In this document: positions 18,021 to 27,251 of the stretch, piece by piece
Layout of the letters: each line of letters starts with the position of its first letter
Position numbering within the stretch: position 1 is the stretch's first letter
Assembly: GCA_022600955.1 (NCBI GenBank)
Contig: JAHZJK010000006.1
Span: 123,643-187,642 of the forward strand
DNA length: 64,000 bases
DNA from: Gammaproteobacteria bacterium
GTDB taxonomy: Bacteria; Pseudomonadota; Gammaproteobacteria; Steroidobacterales; Woeseiaceae
Direction: 5' to 3'
Notes under the pieces: model-generated
Told to the model about the DNA's origin: nothing
The model's input: the letters and a program-made list of their open reading frames with translations, nothing else
Databases searched by the model: none
Program-made: the position numbers and the translations under genes

Positions 18021-18036
18021 AGCCTTTTCTTTTTTA

Positions 18037-18050
18037 ATTTACATATAAAC
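18037..18050. promoter_or_regulatory. Operator-like palindrome A
   Basis: ATTTACATATAAAC, imperfect copy of the shared motif, 17-30 bases upstream of the OYE gene that heads the CoA-ligase/thiolase/Rieske operon. Confidence 0.65.
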
Positions 18051-18081
18051 TATCATCCTGCCTGTGAAGCAGCAAGACAAC

Positions 18082-19278
18082 TTAGGTGGTAAATGCCTGA
18101 ATGCCAGTCTGGGCACGACCAAGAATCAGCGCATGAATGTCATGTGTTCCCTCGTAGGTGTTTACAGCTTCCAGATTCAACATGTGCCTTATCACCGGAA
18201 ATTCGTCAGAAATCCCATTCCCGCCAAGAAGATCTCGAGCAACTCGCGCAATCTCGAGAGCTTTGCCACAGTTGTTTCGCTTCATCATCGACACGGCTTC
18301 GGGCATCAGATTGTCGGCATCGATGTTCCGGCCGAGTGCTAATGCGGCCTGCAGGCCTATTGATATTTCAGTTTGCATGTCGGCCAGCTTTTTTTGTACA
18401 AGTTGATTCGCGGCCAGCGGTCGACCAAATTGCTTGCGGTCGAGTACGTATTGCCTTGCCGTATGCCAGCAAGACTCCGCAGCACCCATGGCACCCCACG
18501 CGATCCCATATCGTGCTCGGTTCAGACAGCCAAACGGGCCGCTCAATCCGCTCGCGTCTGGCAATACCTGGTCGTCGTCCACGAAAACACCATCCATTAC
18601 AACTTCGCCGGTGACTGATGCACGCAGGGAAAATTTCCCTTCGATTTTAGTCGTCGAAAGGCCCTCCATTCCACGTTCAAGAATGAAACCACGAATTATG
18701 TTGTCGTCGGTCTTGGCCCAAATGACGAACACATCCGCGATTGGAGCGTTTGTGATCCATGCCTTAGCGCCTTGAAGTATGTAGCCGCCATTCTTCTTAC
18801 GCGCGCGTGTGTTCATTGAACCGGGGTCGCTGCCATGATCAGGCTCCGTAAGCCCGAAGCATCCGACAGCCTTGCCGCACGCTAATTGTGGCAGGTATCT
18901 TTGACGCTGTTCCTCGCTGCCGTACGCCAAGATGGGAAACATCACGAGACTTGATTGCACGCTCATCGCTGATCGGTATCCCGAATCCACGCGCTCCACT
19001 TCTCGCGCAACCAGACCGTAGCTGACGTAGTCCAGTCCCGCACCACCGTACTTTTCAGGAACTGTACAACCGAGCATGCCCAGCTCACCCATTTCTGTCA
19101 TGACATCTTGGTCGAATTCCTCATGCCGATGCGCCAGTTGTACCCGGCGTGCCAACTCCGTTTGGCAATAATCACTGGCAGCATCACGGACTGCGATCTC
19201 GTCGTCGCTGAGCTGGGCCTCCAATAGTAATGGATCTTCCCAGGAAAAATTGGCGCTGGATTGGTTGTATGCAGACAC
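18082..19278 (-). CDS. gcdH: Glutaryl-CoA dehydrogenase-like acyl-CoA dehydrogenase
   Basis: About 398 residues. It has the group-specific [17 protein letters not shown] and the C-terminal [15 protein letters not shown], whose Glu is the catalytic base; both are typical of glutaryl-CoA dehydrogenase, which makes crotonyl-CoA and CO2 at the end of aromatic and lysine/tryptophan degradation. GTG at 19278 is preferred: GGAGT lies five bases upstream, while the in-frame TTG at 19311 has none. Monocistronic, divergent from MarR, with an operator-like site between them. Confidence 0.87.
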   Translation of the reverse strand: MSAYNQSSANFSWEDPLLLEAQLSDDEIAVRDAASDYCQTELARRVQLAHRHEEFDQDVMTEMGELGMLGCTVPEKYGGAGLDYVSYGLVAREVERVDSGYRSAMSVQSSLVMFPILAYGSEEQRQRYLPQLACGKAVGCFGLTEPDHGSDPGSMNTRARKKNGGYILQGAKAWITNAPIADVFVIWAKTDDNIIRGFILERGMEGLSTTKIEGKFSLRASVTGEVVMDGVFVDDDQVLPDASGLSGPFGCLNRARYGIAWGAMGAAESCWHTARQYVLDRKQFGRPLAANQLVQKKLADMQTEISIGLQAALALGRNIDADNLMPEAVSMMKRNNCGKALEIARVARDLLGGNGISDEFPVIRHMLNLEAVNTYEGTHDIHALILGRAQTGIQAFTT

Positions 19279-19327
19279 AATGCACTCCGCGTAAAGGGGC
19301 TTATCTGACAACCATCATAGTTGATTT

Positions 19328-19345
19328 TAGTTTATATACAAACTA
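19328..19345. promoter_or_regulatory. Operator-like palindrome B
   Basis: TAGTTTATATACAAACTA, matching its reverse complement at 16 of 18 bases, between the divergent gcdH and MarR-1 genes. A TTGATT / TATTTA pair flanking it could be the MarR-1 promoter. Confidence 0.75.
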
Positions 19346-19423
19346 TTTATGCTGTTTCTTTTTAGAATGATAACATTTAGGCTAAATGCTATCCTGCCTC
19401 CTCACTCAGGACTCAGACACAGC

Positions 19424-19900
19424 ATGCCCAAAAAAGAATTATCAGAATCACGTCGGAAAGACTCGCTGAGAATGTGGCTGCGGCTCCTTGGCTGCGAAAA
19501 TCGCATTGAGCAGCGCCTGCGATCTCTCTTTCGCAAAAATTTTCGGGTTACATTGCCACAGTTCGATGTCTTGTCAGAACTTGAGCATGCAAGCGCCGCA
19601 CTGACAATGTCTGAGCTGTCTCGCGAACTCATGGTTTCTAACGGCAATATCACTGGAGTGATTGACAGACTTGTCAATATGGACCTGGTAAAACGCAGTC
19701 GTCCAGCGCATGACAGGCGCATTCAGTACATTGAACTGACACCACGCGGGTCAAAGGAGTTCTCACAGATGGCCGCTCAACATGAACAATGGGTGGCCGA
19801 AATGTTTCGAAATTTGACTCGCGATGACATACGGCAACTACAGTCATTGCTGCTTGCAGCGCGCAAATCTGTTATCGAAAACCCGGAGCCTACAGACTAG
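19424..19900 (+). CDS. MarR-family transcriptional regulator (MarR-1)
   Basis: About 158 residues with the winged helix-turn-helix of MarR proteins: LTMSELSRELMVSNGNIT as helix-turn-helix core, followed by RPAHDRRIQYIELTPRG, the DxR wing. Such dimers usually repress and are released by an aromatic acid or acyl-CoA. ATG at 19424 (MPKKEL) is likely; an upstream in-frame start at 19349 is possible. It diverges from gcdH across an 18-bp palindrome at 19328 and converges on ridA with a 4-base overlap. Its recognition helix resembles that of the second MarR at 26724. It is a candidate reader of the repeated operator motif. Confidence 0.9.
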   Translation: MPKKELSESRRKDSLRMWLRLLGCENRIEQRLRSLFRKNFRVTLPQFDVLSELEHASAALTMSELSRELMVSNGNITGVIDRLVNMDLVKRSRPAHDRRIQYIELTPRGSKEFSQMAAQHEQWVAEMFRNLTRDDIRQLQSLLLAARKSVIENPEPTD

Positions 19901-20292
19901 CTAGAGACGGTGATTACAGCAGTCGTTTCAATTTCGATTAGCGCATCCGGTTCAACCAGGTCATTAACTCCCACGACGGCCATTACGGGAAAGTGCTTTC
20001 CGACAATACTGCGGTAGGCCACTCCAATTCCGCTCAAATTTTCTCGATAGGCGTCCAGGTCTTTCACATACCAGGTCATTCGGACAATGTCGGAAGCCGT
20101 CGCACCACCGGTCTCAAGCACTGCAACAGTATTGCGCAGAGTTTGCGCGAACTGATCAACTATGTTGTCTTTGAAGTGGCCCTCTGTGTCCCAGCCTATC
20201 ATTCCAGCTACAAACACCATTCGACCTTCAGCGAGAATTCCGTTCGAGTAACCTTTTGGCCGTGGCCAACCTTCAGGGTTCAGGTGCCGCAT
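19897..20292 (-). CDS. RidA/YjgF-family protein
   Basis: A 131-residue Rid-family protein (trimeric chorismate-mutase-like fold): LAEGRMVFVAGMIGWD, FAQTLRNTVAVLETGGA and the C-terminal ALIEIETTAVI are family hallmarks. RidA itself hydrolyses reactive enamines/imines; other members deaminate 2-aminomuconate-type intermediates. The canonical arginine near position 105 is not evident (VNDLVEPDALIEIE), so it is a Rid subgroup member rather than RidA proper. Last gene of the iorA operon; its ATG shares a base with the acyl-CoA dehydrogenase stop (TGATG). It may deaminate the amino-enone formed from 2-aminobenzoyl-CoA. Confidence 0.87.
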   Translation of the reverse strand: MRHLNPEGWPRPKGYSNGILAEGRMVFVAGMIGWDTEGHFKDNIVDQFAQTLRNTVAVLETGGATASDIVRMTWYVKDLDAYRENLSGIGVAYRSIVGKHFPVMAVVGVNDLVEPDALIEIETTAVITVSS

Positions 20293-21452
20293 CAGTTTCT
20301 CCCGCCGTAAGTTTGGCGCGCAATAATAATTTTCTGCACTTCGCTGGCGCCTTCATAAATACGCAACGCACGTATTTCCCGATAGAGCGTTTCGGCGATG
20401 TTCCCGCTGACGACTCCAGCGCCACCGAACAACTGGACCGCTCTGTCTATGACTCGCTGGGCCGCTTCGGTCGCAAACAATTTTGCCATAGCCGCCTCCC
20501 TGGTTACGCGCTCCTGATAGCAGTCCTTGGCCCACGCTGAGCGATACACCAGAAGGGCACTGGCATCCACATCTACAGCCATGTCTGCAATACTCGCCTC
20601 CGTCATTTGCAGCGCACTCAGCGGTGCACCGAACAATTTCCGCTCGGCGGTATGGCGTACCGCCTCATCCAGCGCGCGCCGGGCGAAGCCAAGTGCCGCG
20701 GCGCCGACCGTCGTACGAAAAACATCCAGCGTCGCCATGGCAATTTTGAATCCGGCGCCGCTTTCGCCTATGCGATTTGCTGCCGGGACGATGCAATTCT
20801 TGAACGTCAGGCGAGCAAGTGGATGTGGTGCAATTGTCTCAATTCTTTCGCTGACACCAAACCCTTCTGTATCTGCGCCAACAATAAAGGCACTCAGACC
20901 CTTGGCGCCAGGCGCGTCATTCGTACGCGCGAACACACAGTAGAAATCCGCTATTCCCCCGTTCGAAATCCACATCTTCTCGCCATCGATCCTGTACTGG
21001 TCCCCAACTCGAGTCGCGGTCGTTTCGATTGCTGCAACATCGGAACCCGCCCTGGCCTCAGATAAAGCGAAGGCCGAAATAAGGTCGCCTTTGGCGATAG
21101 ACGGAAGGTACTGTTCCTGCTGAGAGGCATTACCGAACAAGGAAATCGGACCACTACCCAGACCCTGCATCGCCAGTGAGAAGTCGGCCAGGCCGCTATG
21201 AAAAGCCAGAGTTTCACGACTAATGGCTATGCTTCGCACATCAAGACGCTCACTCAGGCCACCAAAAGCGCCTGGTACGCAGGCACGTAACCAACCACCC
21301 GCACCCAGGTCTTGCACCAGTTTTCGGCAAGATTCCTCAACGTCCACGCCGTGCGAAAACTCATAGCTGCCACACCATTCGCTCAGGGACTCTCGCAATG
21401 CCCTGTGCTGCGATTCCAGAAACGGCCAGTCAAGATACGTCGTATCAGTCAC
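20292..21452 (-). CDS. Acyl-CoA dehydrogenase
   Basis: A 386-residue FAD acyl-CoA dehydrogenase: [20 protein letters not shown] and [17 protein letters not shown] bind flavin, and the C-terminal [15 protein letters not shown] carries the usual catalytic Glu. It would introduce a double bond into a CoA thioester during ring-derived beta-oxidation. GTG at 21452 has GGAG seven bases upstream and overlaps the enoyl-CoA hydratase end by eight bases. It is distinct from the gcdH-like paralogue at 18082. Confidence 0.9.
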   Translation of the reverse strand: MTDTTYLDWPFLESQHRALRESLSEWCGSYEFSHGVDVEESCRKLVQDLGAGGWLRACVPGAFGGLSERLDVRSIAISRETLAFHSGLADFSLAMQGLGSGPISLFGNASQQEQYLPSIAKGDLISAFALSEARAGSDVAAIETTATRVGDQYRIDGEKMWISNGGIADFYCVFARTNDAPGAKGLSAFIVGADTEGFGVSERIETIAPHPLARLTFKNCIVPAANRIGESGAGFKIAMATLDVFRTTVGAAALGFARRALDEAVRHTAERKLFGAPLSALQMTEASIADMAVDVDASALLVYRSAWAKDCYQERVTREAAMAKLFATEAAQRVIDRAVQLFGGAGVVSGNIAETLYREIRALRIYEGASEVQKIIIARQTYGGRN

Positions 21453-22251
21453 CCTCAAACTCCGGTCGCTGCCTGGCAACGAATGCATCAAATGCCCGCT
21501 TGAAGTCCTGGGTTTGCATACATATCGCTTGCGCCTGAGCCTCAGCTTCTATCGCCGTATCGAGAGACATGTCCCATTCCATGTTCATCTGGTTCTTGGT
21601 GAAGCCATGCGCAAAATTGGGTCCAGCAGCAATTTTCTCGGCGTAGCCAAGCGTCGTGTCGAGCAAGGCTTCGGCGGTGAAAACGCCATTTAAAAACCCC
21701 CAACGCTCGCCCTCATCCGCCGACATCGCGCGGCCGGTGAACATCAGTTCTGCCGCACGACCCTGGCCAATAATTCTCGGCAACATTGCGCAAGCTCCCA
21801 TATCAGCTCCGGCCAGCCCTACGCGAGTAAAAAGGAACGCTGTTTTGGCTTCGGGCGTGCCGTACCGCATGTCGCATGCCATCGCGATAGCAGCGCCAGC
21901 TCCTGCGCAGATACCATCAATTGCGGCGAAAACGGGCTGTGGACAATTTCTGATTGCCTTTACCAGATCCCCCGTCATTCGCGTAAATCGCAGCATCCCC
22001 TTCATGTCCATCTCGGTCAACGGCCCGATAATCTCATGTACGTCGCCCCCGGAGCAGAAATTGCCACCCGCCCCGGTGACAATGACCGCTTTCACCGCCT
22101 CGTCAGGCACCAGCCCCCGAAAAAAATCGCGCAACTCAGCATAGCTTTCGAAAGTTAACGGATTCTTGCGATCAGGTCGGTTTAGCGTCACGATCGCGAC
22201 ACCACCATCGGTGATGTCCAGCAGAAAGTTTTCTGGTTTCCGGATATCCAT
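21445..22251 (-). CDS. Enoyl-CoA hydratase/isomerase family protein
   Basis: A 268-residue crotonase-fold protein. Oxyanion-hole segments [10 protein letters not shown] and [17 protein letters not shown] are clear. At the usual catalytic Glu region it reads [16 protein letters not shown], the pattern of a subgroup found in aromatic acyl-CoA clusters rather than fatty-acid FadB. It likely hydrates or opens the dearomatised ring product. ATG at 22251 follows GAGG at six bases; a TTG immediately before is the alternative. Confidence 0.89.
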   Translation of the reverse strand: MDIRKPENFLLDITDGGVAIVTLNRPDRKNPLTFESYAELRDFFRGLVPDEAVKAVIVTGAGGNFCSGGDVHEIIGPLTEMDMKGMLRFTRMTGDLVKAIRNCPQPVFAAIDGICAGAGAAIAMACDMRYGTPEAKTAFLFTRVGLAGADMGACAMLPRIIGQGRAAELMFTGRAMSADEGERWGFLNGVFTAEALLDTTLGYAEKIAAGPNFAHGFTKNQMNMEWDMSLDTAIEAEAQAQAICMQTQDFKRAFDAFVARQRPEFEGD

Positions 22252-22259
22252 CAACTACC

Positions 22260-23039
22260 TCACATTATTTCGCCACCGGCAACGGCGATCGCCTGGCCAG
22301 TAACAGATTCAGATTGTTTACGCGCTAGCCACAAAGCTGTGTTGGCAACCTCTTGTGGCGATATCAGACGACCTTGCGGGTTGGACTTTAGAAGTTCGGC
22401 CAACGCCTCTTCCTCGCTTCGCCCGGTTGCAGCACTGATTTTCTCAATCGAGCGAGCGACAATATCCGTATCGGTGTATCCGGGACAGATAGCGTTGACC
22501 GTAATTCCGGATCGTGCAAACTCAAGTGCCAGTGAGCGCGTCAATCCCAAGACACCGTGTTTGCTTGCACAGTACGCACTAACGTACGCGTATCCGGTCT
22601 TCGCCGCGGTACTCGCAATATTGATTATCCGGCCGTGGCGAGCTTCAAGCATCGACGGGACAACCTCCGCCGTACAGTGAAACACGCCGTTCAGATTGGT
22701 CGCGATGGTCTTCTGCCAGAATGCGCTGTCGCATTTCGTAAACGGTTTTGCTTCCGCAATACCGGCGTTATTTACGAGAATCGAAACTGCAGAAGAACGC
22801 GCTACGGCGCTGGAAAACGCACTTTTTACCGACGATTCATCAGTAACATCAACTATCGCATATTCGACATCATTGTCAGACGCGAATGCTTTCAATCGGC
22901 TCTCATTTCGGCCCATTACAGTAACCGTCGCGCCACAACGACGAAATGCGAGCGCAATCTCTGCTCCGATGCCGCTGCCGCCGCCTGTCACAACAACGTG
23001 CTCTCCAGAAAAATCACCGTCTGTTTCTTGTTTACTCAT
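22260..23039 (-). CDS. SDR, 3-hydroxyacyl-CoA dehydrogenase-like
   Basis: A 259-residue classical SDR: TGGGSGIGAEIA, NNAGIAEAKP, active-site STAAKTGYAYVSAYCASK (Ser, Tyr, Lys present) and NAICPGYTDTDIV. The likely reaction is oxidation of a hydroxyacyl-CoA following the hydratase encoded next. ATG at 23039 shares ATGA with the iorB stop. The substrate is inferred from operon position. Confidence 0.89.
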   Translation of the reverse strand: MSKQETDGDFSGEHVVVTGGGSGIGAEIALAFRRCGATVTVMGRNESRLKAFASDNDVEYAIVDVTDESSVKSAFSSAVARSSAVSILVNNAGIAEAKPFTKCDSAFWQKTIATNLNGVFHCTAEVVPSMLEARHGRIINIASTAAKTGYAYVSAYCASKHGVLGLTRSLALEFARSGITVNAICPGYTDTDIVARSIEKISAATGRSEEEALAELLKSNPQGRLISPQEVANTALWLARKQSESVTGQAIAVAGGEIM

Positions 23040-24526
23040 TTTGTCTCGTACTCGTCAACCAGTGCGTTGAATTGATCGCCACCTTCGTCGGCGAGCGCGG
23101 CCTGGTGCAGGCGACGCATGATGTCAGCGCGATCGCGTGTCTCGTCACTTGTAGCCGCCATGGACCGAGAGAATCGCGACATACCACGCTCCCAGGTTTC
23201 CCCGTAGCCGCGAACGATTTCGATACATTCGGCCGTGGCTACTGCGTATTCATAGTCGCTCGTTGCGGATTCGATCAGCCGCTCTCGCCACTGGCCAAGT
23301 ATTCGCTGTTGAACAGAGTAGCGCATTGTGCCGCGTCGCCAGCGTTTTAGACGGGCAAGCGTCGAAAGAAGCAGGTACCCACCGATCTTGTTGGTCGAAA
23401 TATTGCGGCCCTTGTTCAGAATCGGCGCCAGGATCCGACGCGCAGCTTTTGATCTCGACATCCAATTTCCCATTCTCGCCGGCAATGTATCGCAAAACTC
23501 TTCGAATCTCGGGTGAAAGTACTCGATAAAATAAGTGGGAGAGTTATCGGAAACTTCGAGGTGATCGCGCACACGCTCAAAACGCGTCGCTCGAGTCTTT
23601 TGCTCGGCGACCCGTATCGTGTCTTCGTAGCTCATCTGCAAAGCCAAATTGCGAGCGTAAACTTTGCTAAGTTCGAAACCGTTGCCTGCATCGTCAAGGC
23701 AGACAAGCTCATCGATTCTATCGAGGTACTCTTCCGCGTATAGCCTGTCCTGATAGTCGAGTGTTCGGAGACTTCCATGTGCTGCAATGGCTGCAACTTC
23801 CCTGGGGTACGCCGCCGCTCGCTCTACAAGCGCCCTGCCGTTCGGTCCCTGCGAGTCGGGCATACCAAGTGCTGGCGATGTTGTGGGCGCCGGATTCCCG
23901 CCCAACGCGGCCTCAATGCCAGCCCTGAAACCCCGTAGATTGCTCTCAATTGCCTTACCAGAACGCTCAATTGCAGCTTCGAAGTTCTCTCGAGTGAATG
24001 GCAGTGCAGCGCTCGCGGCAACTGCGCCAAACATCACCGCGCTCACAATACTGCGGCTATTGTGCGCAACGCGTTCCATGTCAAATGCATACAGCTTTCG
24101 AGATACACCCTGCGCGGTTTTCAGCACCGGCGATTGATCGATAATCCCATCGCCCAGTGCACTTTTCTCGTCAATCGAATAGACGCGATGTGTACTGGTG
24201 ATCAGCGTCGTCGCATTCGGAGTGACGAACCCCTTCATGATTGCTCGACCAGTTTCAGCCATTTCTCCCGCTATAACGAGATCAACGTCACCTGGAACAG
24301 GATACGGCGTAAAAACCGGCTCACCCTGCGTCTCAGCCGTGATCTGCGGAAACATTTCAACACAGTAAACCGTAGCCCCCGTTCGTTGCGCTACTCCGGC
24401 AACATAAGTCGATTGCGCGATAAACCCCTGTTGTTCGGCCAGATCAACCAGCCACTTCGTCAAAACGCCACCACCCTGGCCGCCCAGAGCTAACATTGCG
24501 ATAGACAGCGGTCGATCCCACGCCAT
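23036..24526 (-). CDS. iorB: Indolepyruvate oxidoreductase, beta subunit (IorB-like)
   Basis: A 496-residue subunit. Residues ~5-200 are the pyruvate-ferredoxin-oxidoreductase gamma domain (LALGGQGGGVLTKWLVD, AQRTGATVYCVEMFP). The remaining ~290 residues are a C-terminal extension (DUF6537-like) seen in the long proteobacterial form. With IorA it converts aryl-2-oxoacids such as indolepyruvate or phenylpyruvate to arylacetyl-CoA. ATG at 24526 overlaps the iorA stop by one base (TGATG). The upstream open frame to 24658 is inside iorA and rejected. Confidence 0.87.
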   Translation of the reverse strand: MAWDRPLSIAMLALGGQGGGVLTKWLVDLAEQQGFIAQSTYVAGVAQRTGATVYCVEMFPQITAETQGEPVFTPYPVPGDVDLVIAGEMAETGRAIMKGFVTPNATTLITSTHRVYSIDEKSALGDGIIDQSPVLKTAQGVSRKLYAFDMERVAHNSRSIVSAVMFGAVAASAALPFTRENFEAAIERSGKAIESNLRGFRAGIEAALGGNPAPTTSPALGMPDSQGPNGRALVERAAAYPREVAAIAAHGSLRTLDYQDRLYAEEYLDRIDELVCLDDAGNGFELSKVYARNLALQMSYEDTIRVAEQKTRATRFERVRDHLEVSDNSPTYFIEYFHPRFEEFCDTLPARMGNWMSRSKAARRILAPILNKGRNISTNKIGGYLLLSTLARLKRWRRGTMRYSVQQRILGQWRERLIESATSDYEYAVATAECIEIVRGYGETWERGMSRFSRSMAATSDETRDRADIMRRLHQAALADEGGDQFNALVDEYETK

Positions 24527-26658
24527 CAGGCCATGTCCAATTGACGTCGAGTCGCACGTCGTTGCAGCCATGAAATAACGGCGCGCCGAATTCCCCACAA
24601 CAGGCGATCGATTACACCTGGATTGTGGATAACAACTCCCTTGTAGAAAGAAGGGCAAAGAACCGCTTCATGCGCAACTTCACCGCAGTTTCCACAACCA
24701 ACACAGCTATTGTCGACGAATGAAACTGGCTGCGTCTTTAGCGGATCGGGATTCGGTCTGATCGTCAGTGACGGGCAGCCGCTCAGGCGAATACAGGCAT
24801 GATCACCGGTGCAGGTGTCTTCATCGACGCCAAAACGCTCTTGCGTAACGCGTTTTCCTGATTGCACGGCGGCTCGAAAAATCGGCTTTTCTCGCCTTTG
24901 CCGATTCAGCATGCATTCCGATTGAGCAACCAAGACCTTGGGCCCTGTACCCTTGTGAGAAACAGCTTCTTTGAGCGCAGCACGCATCTTACCAATGTCA
25001 TAGGTCTGTACCGTTTTCGCCCATTCGACGCCAACGCCACGCGCCGCTTTTTCAATCTGGTGTTGCGTACTTTTCGTGGGGCTCTGTTTCTTACTCGAAA
25101 GCAAATCCTGGCCGCCAGTCGCCGCCGCGTAGTTATTGTCAATAACCAGCGTGAGACTGTCGTTCTTGTTGAACACCGCGTTGCCGATGCCACTCGTCAG
25201 ACCGTTGTGCCAGAAACCGCCATCACCCATGATCGAGATCGCCGGTTTGTCACTGTCGACATTAAACGCCGATGCTCCCGCTGCGCCGAGGCCATAGCCC
25301 ATTGTTGTATTGCCAATGTTGAAAGGCGGCAGAATTGAAAACAGGTGACAACCGATATCTGCACTCACATGGAAGTCGCCGAGTTCCTTCTGCATTAATT
25401 TGAGGCTGGTAAAAACCGGGCGCTCCGGGCAGCCAGTGCAAAGGCCAGGAGGGCGATCGGGTACGTGTTCTGCAACTGTGCGAATGGCATCAACGACGCT
25501 GGCAGCTGGATCCTGCGGTGCAACCCAGTCTGCCTCCGCGTCTTGCATAAACTTGACGATTCCAGCTCGCATAACCGAACTCGTGTATTCCCCGGCAACC
25601 GGTAGAACTTCCTTGCCAATTAATCGTGCGCCACTTGCGCCATTTCGAAGTGCCGTATTCACGGACTGTTCGATAAAATTGGGTTGGCCTTCTTCGAAAA
25701 GTAAAACACTGTCTTTGTTTGCACAAAACGCCAGTAATTCATCGTCGATTAGCGGATATGAGACCGTCAGGACATAAATCGGGATTTCACTATTACCAAA
25801 ACTATCTGCCAGACCAAGTCTCTCGAGCGTCCTCAGCAATGTATGCAGAAGCCCGCCCTGACAAATGATTCCGATAGTTGAGCGCTCAGCTTCAATCACT
25901 CGATTCAAACGGCGTTCTTTGATGAATTCGACGGCCGCCGGCCAGCGAGTGTTCACTTTCTCGTGCTCGTGCAAGAAAGATGCAGGTGGCAAGACGATGC
26001 GGTCGAGATCGCGATTCGGTGTTTGAAGTGCATCGGCCAGCGTGGGACTGGGTCGCTGATTGTTTTTTGCGACGAACTTGCCATGAACATGACACGATCG
26101 AATCCGAAGCTGAAGAAAGACGGGGGTATTACTGGCTTCTGACAACTCGAATGCGTCAGCAACCGCTTTCACGATGTCCTGTATTCGCGGTGGCGGATCG
26201 ATGAGCCACATCTGACTCTTCATAGCAAAAGCGTGTGTTCGCTCTTGCATGATGCTCGATCCCTCGCCGTAGTCTTCACCGACTATGACGACCACGCCCC
26301 CGGTTACGCCACCGGATGCGAGATTTGCGAGTGCATCGCTGGCGACATTCGTACCAACAGTCGATTTCCAGGTGACAGCGCCGCGGAGCGGATAATTGAC
26401 CGATGCGGCGGCCATCGCCGCTGCAGTCGCCTCACTCGCGCTCGCCTCGAAATGGACGCCCAGGCCATCGAGAATTTCTTCAGCGTCCGAAAGCACGTCC
26501 ATGAGGTGCGATATGGGAGAACCCTGATATCCACCAACATAGGACACACCGCATTCAAGCAGTGCTTTCGTTACCGCAAGAATTCCCTCACCGGAAAACA
26601 CATCCCCGTCGCCGAGGTGTAGTTTTTCGACTTCTTTCTTAAAGGATCGCTCAGCCAT
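24526..26658 (-). CDS. iorA: Indolepyruvate oxidoreductase, alpha subunit (IorA-like)
   Basis: A 710-residue TPP- and FeS-containing subunit. An N-terminal 2-oxoacid oxidoreductase domain (SYVGGYQGSPISHL) is followed by the TPP site MGDGGFWHNGLTSG near 475 with NNYAAATGGQ. The C-terminal ferredoxin domain has CTGDHACIRLSGCP and CVGCGNC...LCP. It decarboxylates arylpyruvates oxidatively to arylacetyl-CoA. ATG at 26658 begins the operon iorA-iorB-SDR-hydratase-dehydrogenase-rid. An operator-like TTTAAGTATAAA lies 20-31 bases upstream, between this gene and the second marR. Confidence 0.9.
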   Translation of the reverse strand: MAERSFKKEVEKLHLGDGDVFSGEGILAVTKALLECGVSYVGGYQGSPISHLMDVLSDAEEILDGLGVHFEASASEATAAAMAAASVNYPLRGAVTWKSTVGTNVASDALANLASGGVTGGVVVIVGEDYGEGSSIMQERTHAFAMKSQMWLIDPPPRIQDIVKAVADAFELSEASNTPVFLQLRIRSCHVHGKFVAKNNQRPSPTLADALQTPNRDLDRIVLPPASFLHEHEKVNTRWPAAVEFIKERRLNRVIEAERSTIGIICQGGLLHTLLRTLERLGLADSFGNSEIPIYVLTVSYPLIDDELLAFCANKDSVLLFEEGQPNFIEQSVNTALRNGASGARLIGKEVLPVAGEYTSSVMRAGIVKFMQDAEADWVAPQDPAASVVDAIRTVAEHVPDRPPGLCTGCPERPVFTSLKLMQKELGDFHVSADIGCHLFSILPPFNIGNTTMGYGLGAAGASAFNVDSDKPAISIMGDGGFWHNGLTSGIGNAVFNKNDSLTLVIDNNYAAATGGQDLLSSKKQSPTKSTQHQIEKAARGVGVEWAKTVQTYDIGKMRAALKEAVSHKGTGPKVLVAQSECMLNRQRREKPIFRAAVQSGKRVTQERFGVDEDTCTGDHACIRLSGCPSLTIRPNPDPLKTQPVSFVDNSCVGCGNCGEVAHEAVLCPSFYKGVVIHNPGVIDRLLWGIRRAVISWLQRRATRRQLDMA

Positions 26659-26676
26659 GGCTCAAAATTGTAAATA

Positions 26677-26690
26677 CTTTAAGTATAAAA
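26677..26690. promoter_or_regulatory. Operator-like site C
   Basis: CTTTAAGTATAAAA, the same central AAGT as site D, upstream of iorA. Confidence 0.6.
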
Positions 26691-26723
26691 TATCACATAA
26701 CGGGCTGGGCGCAATCGAAATCC

Positions 26724-27227
26724 TCAGGATTCCAGGTCACGGGCGTTCTTGACGACCAACTTGCGAGTGCGCCGCAATGTTGTGACTAATGCCTGTATTT
26801 GCGATTCAGTCTGGCCTGCCATCAATGCCGATATCATCCGATCGTAATCCGCATGCATTTTTTCCCAGAGGCGAACGCCTTTGGCTGAAATTTTGACCGA
26901 CTGTACGCGTCGATCTTTGGACGACGTGTTCTTGAGGACGAGCTTCTCTTGTTCCAATCGCCTTACAACGCCAGTGATGTTGCCTTTGGTTACCATCAAT
27001 GTTGCGGCGAGATCACCCATTGTCAGGCCGGAACGATCCAGAGCGAGCGCCGTTAGTACATCGTATCGAGGAAGACTTGAGTTGTACTCTTGCCCAAAAT
27101 GGCGCATCAGGACGCGCTCTATACTGGAAAAGCACCGTACCAGGGAGAGCCACGCAATGCGGTGATGAGCATCCTCGGGCAAAGATTCGAGTACCAGTTC
27201 ATACAGATTCGGCTCTTGCTCTTGCAT
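26724..27227 (-). CDS. MarR-family transcriptional regulator (MarR-2)
   Basis: A 167-residue MarR protein with HTH core LTMGDLAATLMVTKGNITGV and wing KDRRVQSVKISAKG. The recognition portion KGNITGVVRRLE closely resembles that of MarR-1 (NGNITGVIDRLV), so both may read related operators. It lies 24 bases after the aldehyde dehydrogenase gene and is probably the third gene of the aminotransferase-ALDH-marR operon. The motif copies at 29857 and 29936 upstream of that operon would allow feedback on its own expression. Confidence 0.9.
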   Translation of the reverse strand: MQEQEPNLYELVLESLPEDAHHRIAWLSLVRCFSSIERVLMRHFGQEYNSSLPRYDVLTALALDRSGLTMGDLAATLMVTKGNITGVVRRLEQEKLVLKNTSSKDRRVQSVKISAKGVRLWEKMHADYDRMISALMAGQTESQIQALVTTLRRTRKLVVKNARDLES

Positions 27228-27251
27228 GCTTTAACTCATCCCTTGTTCGTT

